Part shown: in pieces, positions 1 through 10,339 of the stretch
Numbering within the stretch: the first letter of the stretch is position 1
Layout: each line of letters starts with the position of its first letter
Source of the DNA: Chara braunii
Lineage: Eukaryota; Streptophyta; Charophyceae; Charales; Characeae
Assembly: GCA_003427395.1 (NCBI GenBank)
Contig: BFEA01000587.1
Span: 490,884 to 511,821 of the forward strand
DNA length: 20,938 bases
Direction of reading: 5' to 3'
Position numbers and translations under genes: made by a program
The notes under the pieces: generated by a model
Seen by the model: the letters and a program-made list of their open reading frames with translations, nothing else
The model's database searches: none
What the model was told of the DNA's origin: nothing

Positions 1-1056
1 AACCTGATTAATTTTCCCTTACCCCATTTTATGTTCCAGAACCCCTTAGGAAAACCTTACACTTAGGCGCACTTGTATTTCATGGCTGTTGAGGGGCATC
101 CGAATGTCCGCCTCCCAGCCCTGGCGGATGAGAACATGTTTGTGAGGGTTGGGCCCATGGGACTCCACCCCATGGCTACCGACGACACCTCGCGGACTCA
201 TATACTTGGTGCGCGACATCATCAACCCGTGAGAAGGAGGCACGCACGCGGTCCCCAATTTTGAATTCAAATTTTGCGCCGCCACTGCACTTCACACAAA
301 CGTTATTCTGGAGTTTTTGCTCCCGCCTTTTTTAGTGCCTAGACGCCACCCATCAACCGTTGCATCGGCGTTGAGGAGGCGAGTATGTGTTGTGTGATAT
401 ATGTGGCGCCAAGGGTCTTGAACTATGGACGACAATGTGAAGGACAAGGCAGTCATGAGAAGACCGTCACCTCGTGAAAAGACCACGCTTGCGACTGTCA
501 TCCTTGTGGGACTTCGGCGTGCAGTGTCGCACTTTTTATCAGTCGGGTCTTTTCAAGCGACTGGAAAGCCAACAGGTTGTCACGCGGGATTTTGATGATG
601 TTTGCAATTAAGTAAATAAATTAATTAAAGCAAATCCCTTCCTGTTGTGTGCGTCGGGCTTCGAGCGAGACCCTTCAATTGCGGTCTCCGTCGGTCCCCG
701 GTCTTATAAATCTTTTATTTTAATTCAGAATCGTGCAAATAATAATCATAAAATTTCGGTATATCATGCATGCATCAATTTTGTCATTTTTTTAATTTTT
801 TGAAAACTGTGATAGGATCATCAGAGAACATAATCATCAAGCAAAGACAATGTGGATGATGCAAGACTGACTAACTTTAGCAATGGCAAATGAAAACTCA
901 TAATAATCTCAGAGAGTACACATGAAGAGACACGACCAGCACTGTCAAGAGTCCTCACTCATCCCTCTAGGTCACATACTCAATCTCTCACTTGGCTGTG
1001 TGCTTCCTGTCCCTTGGGCTGTGTCCACGTAAGTCAACCATAGCATAAAATTATTC
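1..1056. other. Intergenic stretch, no supported gene
   Basis: Short frames exist on both strands at about 46-285 and 292-501, but none is longer than 80 codons and none carries a recognisable motif or paired splice signals. Positions 600-830 are AT-rich with T runs. I see no RNA gene here. Confidence 0.5.
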
Positions 1057-2165
1057 TCATAGAGTAGGAAGATATGGTTGAGAGAAAATCCCTCGTCTGA
1101 GATGTCGAAACTCAAAAGGCTCAGTCACTGCCTCATAATCGATCGTTGCCGGAGAAATATATCTCTTTGGCAAATCTACCAAGTCTCCCCAGTAAGAACC
1201 GTCAGTGAGAGTGAAGGGAACTGGAGGTTTGGGGTAGTATGTGTAGAGCTTCGGTCCGAAGCTACGGATCAACTTTGTTCAAGTCCCCATCGAGTTCTCT
1301 CTCTTTCTCTTCAAGGTACCTGACTACCGAAATCCAGACCGAGTCAAAATTATCATGGACCTCCTTACCCTTTTTCACATAGGATCTCAAGTCATGGATG
1401 ATACCGTTTGCAAATCTGGAAAGGACAACATAGATTGACATGCCTTCTTGTTTAAAGTCAATTGCGTTGATATACTGGTACCGAAAAGCATCTTTGAATG
1501 CTATCTGATTGAGATTGGTCAAAATCTGACTCACTGACTGGGAATTACTGAACCGTACTCATGTGAACAACGTGAACGTTGAAAAAAAACTCGATGATTT
1601 TTGTTGAGAGTACTGCCGGACTGATACTAATCTCTAAGACAGTTGGCAATGGTTGTATGCTGATTGGATTTTAATTAGAAATTTCAAGTATCTCGGGTAG
1701 TTGAATATTAGTTGAGTACTGACCGAGTGTTAAGTGGACGTTGATATGTCACCATGTACTTGCTACTTCGTAAGCTACTGGAAATAGTTTACCAGATTGA
1801 AGAATACAATTTTTATTCACTTGATAGTGACACTGAGTACTGGGATACAGAGGACTGAATGTTGCTTACTGACCAGGTAAGTTGATGAAGTCTTTGAGGA
1901 GAGGGATTTGAGCACCCTCACACTCAGCCTCCGTCCTGGCCAGTTCAATCGTCTCTAGGGACGAGTAGGTACTGCACTGTTTTTCGATAGGCCCACAGGA
2001 GTATATGACGTATTCAATGTTTTTCAGGGTCTTCACCACTGTCAGTGCATGTTCCCTCATCAACCTTATGTGACACTGAAAACCTTCGAGTGCTTCATTT
2101 TTCCAAAATTTCACCTCATTCCGATAAAGTGCGTAGGACACCGATAAGACATTTTCATCCCCCAT
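1057..2165 (-). pseudogene. Two-exon protein-coding gene or recent pseudogene, family unknown
   Basis: On the minus strand an ATG at 2163-2165 follows an in-frame TAA and opens a frame of about 98 codons (MGDENVLSV...). It ends at a good donor (CA|GTAAGC, near 1868). After about 320 nt of AT-rich intron the frame resumes near 1545 behind a candidate acceptor and runs to 1262 (...QILTNLNQIAFKDAF...). There the reading moves one base into a second frame, which opens with IRSFGPKLYTYYPKPP and ends at a TGA at 1057-1059. The total is about 260 residues. It is soluble-looking, with no obvious signal peptide or membrane segment; the last third is rich in Tyr, Pro and Phe. The residue mix, the continuity across intron and frameshift, and the upstream stop argue for real coding descent. 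The single shift near 1262-1272 means it is either a young pseudogene, a sequencing error or a gene with a missed micro-exon. I do not recognise the family. The acceptor is ambiguous: TTCCCAG has the better tract, but GAG|T is the one that keeps the phase. Confidence 0.5.
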
Positions 2166-2589
2166 GTTTTTTTATCCCTCACTCAAAATAAACTCGTGAA
2201 TAGTTGGATAAGAAAAAGGAGTACATGTTCATATTATCTCGACGGCAACGGAATTAACATTGAATTTCCCCAAGGTGAGTTACCTGTCCAAATATCCTAA
2301 GCCAATTCTTGTTACCTGTAAATAACAAGCTCCCCACAATTGCCTTAAGTCCAAACAATCCAAACGTAACTAACTCAAAAGGTCGTGAAAGACCGATTTA
2401 AGAGTTTTTCTATTCATTGAGTTGTCTCAAGCCTTAGCATCCAATTTTCGTTCGCTTTATGGATCCGGATCTCAAAGTCAATCTTGTACAAAGGACAACC
2501 ACTTCCGAGCATGAGGCCAGTCCAGACCCGGCTTAGCTGAGTTGAGCGAAGAGACGTGCTCCCTCACCCGGTGACACTTCTCTCGGGCC

Positions 2590-2680
2590 CGTTCGTTTGG
2601 GTGTTTTTTTCCCCCTGTACTCGAACACTCGACCTGAGCCCTAGGAATCTGCCGGTACCATGAAAGGGGTCTAGCTAAAC
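2590..2680 (-). repeat. Possible tRNA-derived SINE head
   Basis: On the minus strand a sequence like a pol III A box (TAGCTAGACCCC, 2665-2676) is followed about 38 nt later by a B-box-like GTTCGAGTAC (2617-2627). An A-rich run follows at 2602-2610. Order and spacing suit a tRNA-derived SINE or tRNA pseudogene. The B box has several mismatches to the consensus and I could not fold a full cloverleaf, so chance resemblance is possible. Confidence 0.28.
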
Positions 2681-2699
2681 TAATTAATGACTAATTACG

Positions 2700-4373
2700 C
2701 AATTTCGTCTCTAAAAATAGGGCTCGCTTGTGAAATAAATCGATACGAGTCCGTGTCACACCTGTGTTTCCCCTGAACTACAAGACGCTTCTGCAACTAC
2801 ATAAAGCCAGGTGGAAATCATAAAGTTTTGTTGGTTCAGTGACACGTGTCCACAATCGTCCTCCAACCGTGCAGCGGGTCCACAACATATATCACGATTT
2901 GTCCCCTACTGTGAAACTTCACCAGCATCAGAAGGGAAAACTGAAGTATGATAGAAGTTACGTCCTGGCCTCAGTCTTCGTTCACAGAGTCACATGACAG
3001 GTAAATACTGTATTGTTGCCTCAGTCAGATCAGTCAATTTCCAGACCTCACTCAAGCACTAGTCACTACTGGCGTCAGTTCCCGTTAAGTAAAAGTTTAA
3101 CAATTAAATAAATTAATTTTCTCAACTGTCGCTTTCTACCCCTTCGGTTCATTACTCACCCCCAACTCTCAAGGGAGGCATTCTAGTTGCCGAAAACGGA
3201 GGGCTTGGCTGATGGCACCTTTTACCGGTCCTGGTATCCATAGGTTTACATGAGCGTTTGAAGGCTCGCATAATCGAGGCAGTGCACACGTGTCCAAGTT
3301 GATTCACAAACTTACAGACCAACACGACTGCACACACTCATACAATTACCTCACCCACGGGCTCGTACAACCCCACGTTTGTATGATCACGCGAGAGCCT
3401 ATAAGCCCGTTTGATCACACACACGTGAGAATGTATGAGTACTTGGGTGCTCGTACGGCCCTAGATCCGTATAATTACAAGCCTTCCTGCCACCAGTGTT
3501 ACAAAACTTTTTCAAACGAGTAGTTAAACTCTCTGACTACATTTATGACTCTTGCCCTTTCCAGACGGAACTCAAACATACGTCTCGAGATGGAGGGCCG
3601 TTACTTGACCCCTACAGACGGGTCTTAGAGGGTTATGTAACCTACGCTCAGTCTGCCTTGCTTCTTAACCCCGTGTCGTTAATTTTCTCGCTCAGTGACT
3701 ATCAACCGCCTAATCATACAACATTTTCCGAGTAACAAAGATATATGATCAGCGACGATAACGATCCAATGTTGACGGCGGTTCAACATTCACCAAGTCG
3801 CTTAGAAAACCAGAGAATGTTAATCATGGAAAATTCTTATATAAAGTCTTTCTCAGGCTGAGGGTGACAGTAATCGGCCACAAGGTGAATCTTGCAGAGA
3901 ACCACACCCGATCTACGCAAAGTTTTTTAGAGCACGTCCAAACTCTTAACGTAGAAAACAGGTATCGCAAGCAATGGCTAATTTGAGGGATCATCTCGAC
4001 ATGACATACAGGTATACAACAGGCAGGCATGCAATAAGATCCAAAGTAGAAGAAAACAGAAGGGAGAAGGGGGAAGGTCGAGTCTCATCTGGCAACCACT
4101 AAGCCCCTCAGTCTCGATTCACGCTCAAGCTCTGACTTCAATTACATCAGGGCTTAACATAATGGAGACTTCATCAGAAGCAGCTAGATATTCGATTAAC
4201 GCTCCCTTCACGCTACCCTAGTTCAAACTCAGACTCAACCCAAACGAGCAAACCATCAATCCCCGTCAAGTAGGAACTCAACAAGACAGTAGGAGACCTT
4301 TTTTTAATACTGCTTTCCTTTCCCCACTTACTCAGTAAGATTTGAAATCATGAACTGTAACCAAACGAGTTAC
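2700..4373. other. Intergenic stretch without a supported gene
   Basis: Two overlapping plus-strand frames (3290-3523 and 3496-3735, each under 80 codons) start only from GTG and show no domain. A minus-strand frame at 3824-4030 is equally anonymous. Positions 2843-2853 contain an ACGTG core (G-box-like), but no gene start is near enough to give it meaning. Exons of the 4374-5189 gene could continue into 3.7-4.37 kb on the minus strand, but I could not identify one. Confidence 0.4.
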
Positions 4374-5189
4374 CTCTGTACTTTTCCTGATCTCGATTTC
4401 ATTCCTTCCGTTGCTAACCGAGTGACCTGTGAGACTTTGACCACACGCTCGTGCACATACAGTTTGTATCCGGTGTTGCCACATGTCCTCTCCTTAATAA
4501 CGCACTTGTCAAACTCATTTACAACTCGACAATTATGAGGTGGAGTGTAGTATAGATCATGCACAATTGTCACCGGGTCATTTGTGTATCCCTCACAATC
4601 CTTATGAGTGATAGCAGCTGAGAAAGCGTCACATCATAATGTTAATCCGATAAACAGAACCCATCCGCGAGTAACTGAATCCTGCACGCTCACGTACTTA
4701 GCACCCAACCCATCAATAACTCCTTTAACTGCCTTCATATTATTGAGCTACAAGTGGCCCCTCGGCCCACGTAGGGATGCTAGAGGGAACGCGATGAGGG
4801 ACAAAGCTTGCCACCGAGAGGTGCCCCTGTCAGTGGCTGTTTTAGCTATTTGCATGCCTTAGCATAAGCAGCCCCATTGATGGCCCCTCCCCTCTTTCTT
4901 GTCACATACTTACTTCGTGATTGTGAAACTGGTCCATGAACCTAGGGCCTTCTCTGGTAAACATAAACTTTCCCCGTCCACGGGCACTTTGACAGAGGTC
5001 GGCCAACTGACACATGCATCCCAAAATGGGAGGAGGGGTTATTGATGTCAACCGAGAGCTTCTCCCGTACTGATATTTCCTGTCCCCCCGTAAGTGTTCC
5101 GTTCGGTAACGTGCGTTTCTCACCCTCTTTGACCGTGGCAGCCTCCACGACCTTACCTTCTGACTTATGAACCTGGCTCAGTGTCCAAT
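4374..5189 (-). pseudogene. Two consecutive exons of an unknown gene, one in-frame stop
   Basis: The first exon (5189-4914, minus) follows a pyrimidine-rich acceptor (CCCTTTCTTGTGAG) and reads WTLSQVHKSEGKVVEAATVK..., later HFGMHVSVGRPLSKCPWTGK. It ends at a perfect donor, GAA|GTAAGT. After a 296-nt intron the second exon (4617-4374) follows the acceptor CTTTCTCAG, reads AITHKDCEGYTNDPVTIV..., and ends at another good donor, GAG|GTAACT. The first exon leaves one base over and the second begins with two, so the phases agree. The only defect is a TAG at 4942-4944 in the first exon. The second exon carries several cysteines (DCEGY, HNCRVV, DKCVIK, RTCGNTGY), which suggests a secreted or disulfide-bonded domain, but I do not recognise a family. 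Exons on either side are expected. One weak upstream candidate ends at CAG|GTAGAG near 5280. The 34-codon frame in the intron just upstream of exon 2 (MKAVKGVIDGLG...) is in frame with exon 2 apart from one TGA, so intron retention or a different exon structure is possible. Confidence 0.45.
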
Positions 5190-5222
5190 CTCACAAGAAA
5201 GGGAAGGACGGTTGACGTCACC

Positions 5223-5675
5223 ATGTCATTCTTGCGTAATTCGCCCTCTCTTGCGCAGTCACGCGCGAGGCTCGACCTCTACCTGCATGCCCTAGTTAGA
5301 CTCAACACGGCAGCGGAGGATAACATAGACCGCGCACGGGGGCAAAGGACGCACAACAATGCGCAACGAGCCCAACTTTGTCGCTCTACGGTCAGCCAAG
5401 AAGAAATGACGACCACGCAAACACCATCACTCACAGCATATTGGGTGAAAGTGATGTTCACCGAGCGAGCAGGTACTGGTTGCAACAGGCTCTTGCAAAG
5501 GCTTCCGAGCAAGAAAGGAGCACGCGCGTCCATAACACAAAATGTGAGTAGCACCTTCGCCTACTTATTTACGCACCCCTTCACTTTTCCCTCTTTCGTA
5601 TCCACACTCAACATAGCCCGTGGTCAATGCAATATCCCACTACACAGAAAAATTCCCATGAGAAATGAAAGTTGA
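5223..5675 (+). CDS. Anonymous 150-codon open frame, doubtful
   Basis: This is the longest ATG-started open frame in the window (MSFLRNSPSLAQSRARLDLY...), ending at a TGA just before the AT-rich element at 5680. It has no recognisable domain, signal peptide or membrane segment. The opposite strand is also open for about 90 codons (5554-5279) and ends at a donor-like CAG|GTAGAG, so the openness may come from GC content or from a minus-strand exon belonging to the 4374-5189 gene. I list it only because it is the longest such frame. Confidence 0.15.
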   Translation: MSFLRNSPSLAQSRARLDLYLHALVRLNTAAEDNIDRARGQRTHNNAQRAQLCRSTVSQEEMTTTQTPSLTAYWVKVMFTERAGTGCNRLLQRLPSKKGARASITQNVSSTFAYLFTHPFTFPSFVSTLNIARGQCNIPLHRKIPMRNES

Positions 5676-5679
5676 AAAA

Positions 5680-6180
5680 ACATTCCATAAAAAAAAAGTC
5701 CTTCATATTTATAAATTATCATTCCAATGTTTATCCAATTCTAAAATTTTCAATTTAATTTGATAATTTTCCGTCTAAATATGAGTTTTCCCTTCCAACT
5801 ACATCTATTTGTTCACGATGAAATTAAAGTATGAATGAGTTTATGAAATGTTTTAATTAGACTTTCATTCTACTACAACAAATATCGTATAATTTAGATT
5901 GGATTAACCTATTTATGATTGAAAATCCTTACTTAGAATGGTAGTCCAAATATTTCATGAACTCATCCAGACTTTCATTCCATCTCTAGCATGCAGTTCA
6001 AATAAGAAGGGATACCCCATTCTTGGAAGGAAAGTTTTCAAGTAAGACGCAAAATTTTAAAATTGGAATGACATTTTTAAAGATGGAATGAAAATTTAGA
6101 ATTTAGAATGTAATTTTACTATAGAATGATTATTTAATTCTGGAAAATTTTTCTGTTGTAATCATACTCTAATAGTTGAA
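5680..6180. repeat. AT-rich short element with internal inverted arms (MITE-like)
   Basis: This AT-rich block is sharply set off from its GC-richer neighbours and repeats the words CATTCCA and TGGAATG on both strands. Positions 5832-5872 and 5934-5969 form an imperfect inverted repeat of about 40 bp (roughly three quarters identical), which would fold into a long hairpin with a loop of about 60 nt. The word ACTTTCATTC also recurs directly at 5861 and 5971. No open frame is present. Composition and folding suit a non-autonomous DNA element. The terminal repeats and target duplication are not clear, so the ends given are approximate. Confidence 0.4.
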
Positions 6181-6322
6181 GGCTCGCACGCCATAATTAG
6201 ACTACTCATTAGGAGATGCTGAGATAATCGCTACGGAAAACGTGCACACCTGAGTGTACGGTGACAATGGTGAGAGTATGAAGTGTCTGCCAGTCCGCGG
6301 CGGACCGCCCCAAAGTGTCTTG

Positions 6323-7105
6323 TCAGAACGCGCTCGTGACCGCCTTCCAGAGCATGCTCCCTTGAGTCCCATCGATCCATATTGACCTCCTGTCTCGTAG
6401 TTTAGCGACTCTCATCCCTTCGTCACCGCGAGTTGGCCTCTGGCCATTTTCCACAGGCTCGGCGAGTGGATGGTCCCTCCACCACTGGTCCAGTCCATGC
6501 CAGGATTGGGTTCGGACCTCCCGGTCACTCTCCTCACTCTTTGCTTCAATGTTGCGGTCTAGGTGTTGTCGTTCCCTCTCAGCAGTGTCCGCCGAGGTTT
6601 CTCCTTCCAGGTACGAGACGGTCACCTTGATTTCATCCGTGACCCGTCTTGTCTACACCTCCTCTCGCCCCGGTCCTTGGTTTTCGTGATAGCCAACTGC
6701 AGGCCCTGGTCCGCTCTCATTTGCTCTTCCTTCCCCCCTTCAATGTTGATCTTCAACCTTGCCTCCTGATTGCAACGACTATAGTCCAGGATAGCAGTCA
6801 CCATAGGCCCCTCACCCGACATTTGCTCCCACCTCCAGATGTACATAAGGTACTTCGGCCCATAGCCGTATAATCCATTACTCCGCACCATAGCTACAAA
6901 CTCACGACCGGTAGTGTCACGGTACTTAGTGCACGCACACTCAACCAGCCCCCTTTTCTGAACACCTAGCCGCTTCTCGTTTCTAGCTCAGTCCACAAAT
7001 CACTAGCAGTGCGAAGATCCCTAACTGCACCCTCCAGCCAATAGCCAAAGACTCATTTATCTCACCGTTTATAGGCTCGCCACTCACCACGATCCCTGCG
7101 TTCTA
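6323..7105 (-). pseudogene. Frameshifted remnant of a charged, unrecognised protein
   Basis: At least four overlapping minus-strand open blocks follow each other with no gap: about 7105-7035 (GEPINGEINESLAIGW), 7052-6969 (LEGAVRDLRTASDLWTELET), 6987-6622 (KRLGVQKRGLVECACTKYRD..., GLYGYGPKYLMYIWRWEQM...) and 6660-6323 (RRVTDEIKVTVSYLEGETSA..., ending at a stop). Joining across the shifts would give about 260 residues rich in Glu, Arg, Lys and Asp, with one aromatic stretch (YGYGPKYLMYIWRW) and no cysteine cluster or membrane segment. The handover of protein-like sequence from block to block is the evidence for a decayed coding region. Small introns could explain some switches: one block switch has GTGTAG just upstream. 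I do not recognise the family. A transposon-encoded accessory protein and a host gene are both possible. Confidence 0.5.
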
Positions 7106-8068
7106 AATGAAGAATTCGAATAACCTTTTTTTTTCTAATTTTTCATATTAATAATTTAGAGTTCTAAAAATAATAAAATAAAACAAAATCAAATAATTTA
7201 TGGGAAGTCTTAGAAGGGTTTGTCAAGGAACCTGAGAGTAGTGAGCATTCGTAGGACCTCTGTTTCACAGTTTGTTCTCAGTCGAAGCCGGGTAATGGCC
7301 CCGGTATCTCAAATAACCTAAAAAAACCTCAAATGTTCTCAATAATCTGTATAATTCGTTATGGGACGTTGGGCCTAGTTCCCAGCACGTGCTGCTCCCT
7401 ACGAATAGACTGGAGCATTTGTTCAAAACAAAAATATAAAAATAAAAATAAAAATAAAAAAAAGATGGGAGACCGAAACTCAACAGTCAGAGCACGAGCC
7501 AAACTCACTGCACTACTGTTAATCACTAATTCTCGTGATGTGACTACAGGCCCGAAGTGGTGATCCCATAACGGATACCAACGGGCACACTCCTCCCCTC
7601 TAAAACGCCATCGGCCTACTCCTATTTGGGTACTCGTGCCCGATGGCAAGGAGGGGGCTTATAACCTTCCACGGGGGTGATAAGCCTCCTACCAACGTGG
7701 CCGCGGGTTACCCCTCTTTTGGGGTCCCACTTCACGATGCTCAGCCGGACAAGTCTGCGGTAACATGAAGAACGAAGAGACAGGCAACCTAAGCCGCCTA
7801 CCTGCACTTCACAGTTCATAATCAAACCGTTCGTCTTCAAACTTGAAAATGCACTTAATCTAAAGTAAAGGAATTAATAAAAAGAACTCACGAGAAACGA
7901 TTCAGCGTAATCGATAGTAACCGCTAGATTTGATCCAAACTAAAGTTATGATTCACTGTAGACGTCAGTCGAAATGACGTTCCCAGTTCCCCTTTTCGTT
8001 TTTTTTTCTTTTTTTCTTTTTTCTTTTATTCTGATAGCGACTACCATCGAACTTGTCCCATAACCCTG
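7106..8068. other. Intergenic stretch with A/T runs and one hairpin
   Basis: I see no supported gene. Positions 7120-7200 are AT-rich and 7431-7465 is a short A4-5T tandem run. Positions 7649-7662 and 7680-7690 can pair as an 11-bp stem with a GG bulge. A T-rich tract lies at 8000-8030. Confidence 0.4.
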
Positions 8069-8940
8069 TTAAAAGAGACGGCGCACAGTAGAAAGGACCG
8101 CACTGATCCTCCTACCTTCGCGTCCTTGGGCGAGCCCAGCGGCTACCACGACCACAGGCCAGTAATGCTCTGCTGTACAGCAGGGCGCCGAGCCTGCGTG
8201 GACCAATATAAAGTCCAGTGGCGCACCCCCCATCCGTTTGCTAGGGTGAGCGCCGGCTGGACCAGCCTGCAACAGAGCTCCGCCTGAGCATGCTTGGTGT
8301 AGTGGAGAAATCCGCAGACAGAGACGGGTACACCACGAAGACCCCTGTGGTACACAGGTTCCCGAGTTGGCAATAGGTGAATAGTGGGTCCTGGAGCCGA
8401 CATCGGATACTCAGCGGGAGTACATGAGCGGGTACTCGGTACCATCGGAGGGCCAGGACACCGCGCCCTCCGACAGCGGGCGTCCAAGGGAGCGGGAGGA
8501 GGGAGGTCGGCATAGCCAAGGTGTTGGCAGACGTGTACACCTAGCCTGGTGTGTGGGACACTCCTTTCATGTTGTCCAACGCCATCATCGCATGTGTCCT
8601 GCCGGGGGACACGCCTCAATGATGGATGAAAAAACGAACGGGCGGGACATGACAAGATTTTGAGTATTGCAGACGACGCCACCGGCGACTACTTTCACTA
8701 CAAACTTCAAATGTAAAGGACCATTTTGAACGATATCGTCATTCCATGCAGTCCCTTCATAACTCATTATTGAGAGCCTCTGCATCCCGACTTCGTCGCT
8801 GCCTCCACGTTGTCGGAAGGGTATTTGCCGGGGGGTTTCAACTTCGGACGCTGTCCGACTCTTTCGTTGAATTGAATGACTTGATGAGACTGCCGTCTGC
8901 CAAAAGTTTATTCAGACCTGACCTACGACCGAGAGACTAA
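8069..8940. other. GC-rich block, open in several frames, coding status unclear
   Basis: This block is clearly richer in G and C than its surroundings, so stops are rare and frames are open on both strands (minus 8682-8143; minus about 8920-8585; plus 8746-8940). The minus frame from about 8920 reads the most like protein (...MSYEGTAWNDDIVQNGPLHL...), but it lacks a partner exon and the opposite strand is open too. Two strong self-complementary sites lie here: the 14-bp palindrome CTGCTGTACAGCAG at 8170-8183, and TCGGAGGG/CCCTCCGA at 8445-8473 with a 13-nt loop. I cannot assign a product. Confidence 0.3.
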
Positions 8941-9260
8941 AAATTTTAAACCCTAGTCCAGACGCCAGCGGCGTCCGAGAGTAATGGAAGTACTCGGCAG
9001 TGCTTCGTTTCTGTCGAGGTTGTAGAGGCGTGCGGATGTGGGAATGTTATGGCTAGACCTATCATACCTAAAATAACAACCGCGCGATTCGGGGTCTACG
9101 TAGACTAAAAAGAACGGCCGCGCCAGGCGTGGGGAATATGAAGTTTTTTATTTTTCTGGGTCGCGGAGGTTGACCTCGAGCCAAGGGAGGCCAACAGGCC
9201 AATGCCGAGGCCTACCCGCTGGGTGACCTCGGAGCTATGGATGGGCAGCCATCCATGGGA

Positions 9261-9336
9261 AGGCCACAGGCAGCCAGGGCCTGCAGGGCCGTAGGCAGGC
9301 AGGGTCTGCGAGGCCATACGCAAGCAGGGCCTGCAA
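9261..9336. repeat. Degenerate GC-rich tandem repeat, about 25 bp unit, three copies
   Basis: Three adjacent units start near 9261, 9285 and 9311, each built around GGCC, then CAGGCAG or a variant, then AGGGCCTGC or AGGGTCTGC. The third runs into a further GC-rich block. The spacing is 24-26 bp. No function is implied. Confidence 0.6.
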
Positions 9337-9457
9337 AGCCCCGGCAGGGGGGATAGCGACTGGGCAAACTCTGCTCCTATCACTAGTTAACCCAATAGGT
9401 TACAATGCCAGACTCTCACCTTAGAGATAGCGGAATCGAATCTCACATGCCCCACCG

Positions 9458-9481
9458 GGCTAGCTCCTTTTGGAGCTGGCC
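9458..9481. other. Hairpin, 10-bp arms with TTTT loop
   Basis: GGCTAGCTCC and GGAGCTGGCC pair at 9 of 10 positions around a four-base loop. On the minus strand it is followed by a B-box-like GATTCGATTCC (9436-9446) and a TAGCCCGGTGG A-box-like word. The two boxes are only about a dozen bases apart, too close for a tRNA gene. Confidence 0.5.
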
Positions 9482-9654
9482 ATGAGACAAGTAATCCAGC
9501 ACGACCGAATTTGGCCACACGATCTGTAAGATCGAGCAGCTTGGAACAGCCGCGCGGATACTACATGGCCCCTGCGCAAGGATAACATGCAGAATCGAGA
9601 AATGGCCGACAATTTTTTTTGTTTTGTTTAGAGAAAAAAAAAAAGTAAAAAAAA

Positions 9655-9752
9655 GTTCATAAGGACTTGAACCTGGGTCTGCAGCATGGGAAGTGCGTGG
9701 CTGAAAAGCCACACGACGATGCTAGGACGTTACCGTTGGCTTAGCCAACGAA
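9655..9752 (-). repeat. tRNA-derived SINE head or tRNA pseudogene
   Basis: On the minus strand this has a perfect pol III B box (GGTTCAAGTCC, 9663-9673). Upstream is an A-box-like TGGCTAAGCC...ACGG segment, followed by GGTAACGTCC in the style of plant SINE heads. The B box is followed by TTATGAAC and two T runs (9641-9660 region), as in plant SINEs with oligo-T tails. Two internal hairpins are visible: CGTTGGC/GCCAACG at 9734-9750 and GCGTGGCT/AGCCACAC at 9695-9714. The A-to-B distance of 60-70 nt is longer than in a normal tRNA and no acceptor stem closes, so this is not a functional tRNA gene. The tail boundary and target duplication were not resolved. Confidence 0.5.
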
Positions 9753-9883
9753 GAAGAAGGAAAAAAAAAAAAAACTAATTACAGGTTGAAGCGCCAGATG
9801 GTGCTATAGGAAGTGACTCGGGCATTTAAGCCCAGGTGCACTTGACAGTTCCCCTCAAAAACGGGCAACCGTTTTTTTAGAGG

Positions 9884-9980
9884 TAAGTTTTTTTTTCTTT
9901 TTTTAAAATTATTTTTAAATTTTCTTTTAGATTTTTTTTTAGATTTTTTTTTAGATTTTGTTTTAGGTTGTTTTTTTCTT
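9884..9980. repeat. T-rich tract with a 12-bp AGATTTTTTTTT tandem unit
   Basis: AG dinucleotides at 9929, 9941 and 9953 mark three units of 12 bp (AGA followed by a T run) within about 100 bp of nearly pure T on the plus strand. Confidence 0.8.
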
Positions 9981-10118
9981 TTCTTCTTTTCTGGGTCCTG
10001 TAGTTTCACTCCGCGCCCGTTCGTTTCGAAGAAACGGACTGCAGAGAGTTTGCAGAGAGTTTCGGTGTGTAGGGTGAGCAAGAGACAGTGAATCTACCGC
10101 TATAGTTGGGAACTATAC

Positions 10119-10121
<3 letters not shown>

Positions 10122-10172
<51 letters not shown>
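10122..10172. repeat. (AG)n microsatellite, about 25 units, then an A run
   Basis: An uninterrupted AG dinucleotide run of 51 bp is followed directly by about 13 A bases, giving a purine-only tract of some 64 bp. Confidence 0.97.
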
Positions 10173-10176
<4 letters not shown>

Positions 10177-10339
10177 AAAAAAAAACGAAGGGTCTTACCG
10201 AGCAGTAGTTGAAGAGAAACGGGTGACAAAGAAACCTCCCACTTAGCGTCTGGCCTCATGGCACTTTCATTGATAGAATGAGCAAAATTGAATGAACCTG
10301 CCGCTAGGGCAGGGAAAGATACGCCACCGTATTTTGTGC

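Noticed and set aside
8143-8682. Minus-strand open frame of 179 codons
   Set aside because: It starts from GTG, is rich in Arg, Pro and Cys as expected from GC-rich non-coding sequence, and the other frames there are open too.
9655-9752. Functional tRNA gene
   Set aside because: The B box is perfect, but the A-to-B distance is too long and no acceptor stem can close.
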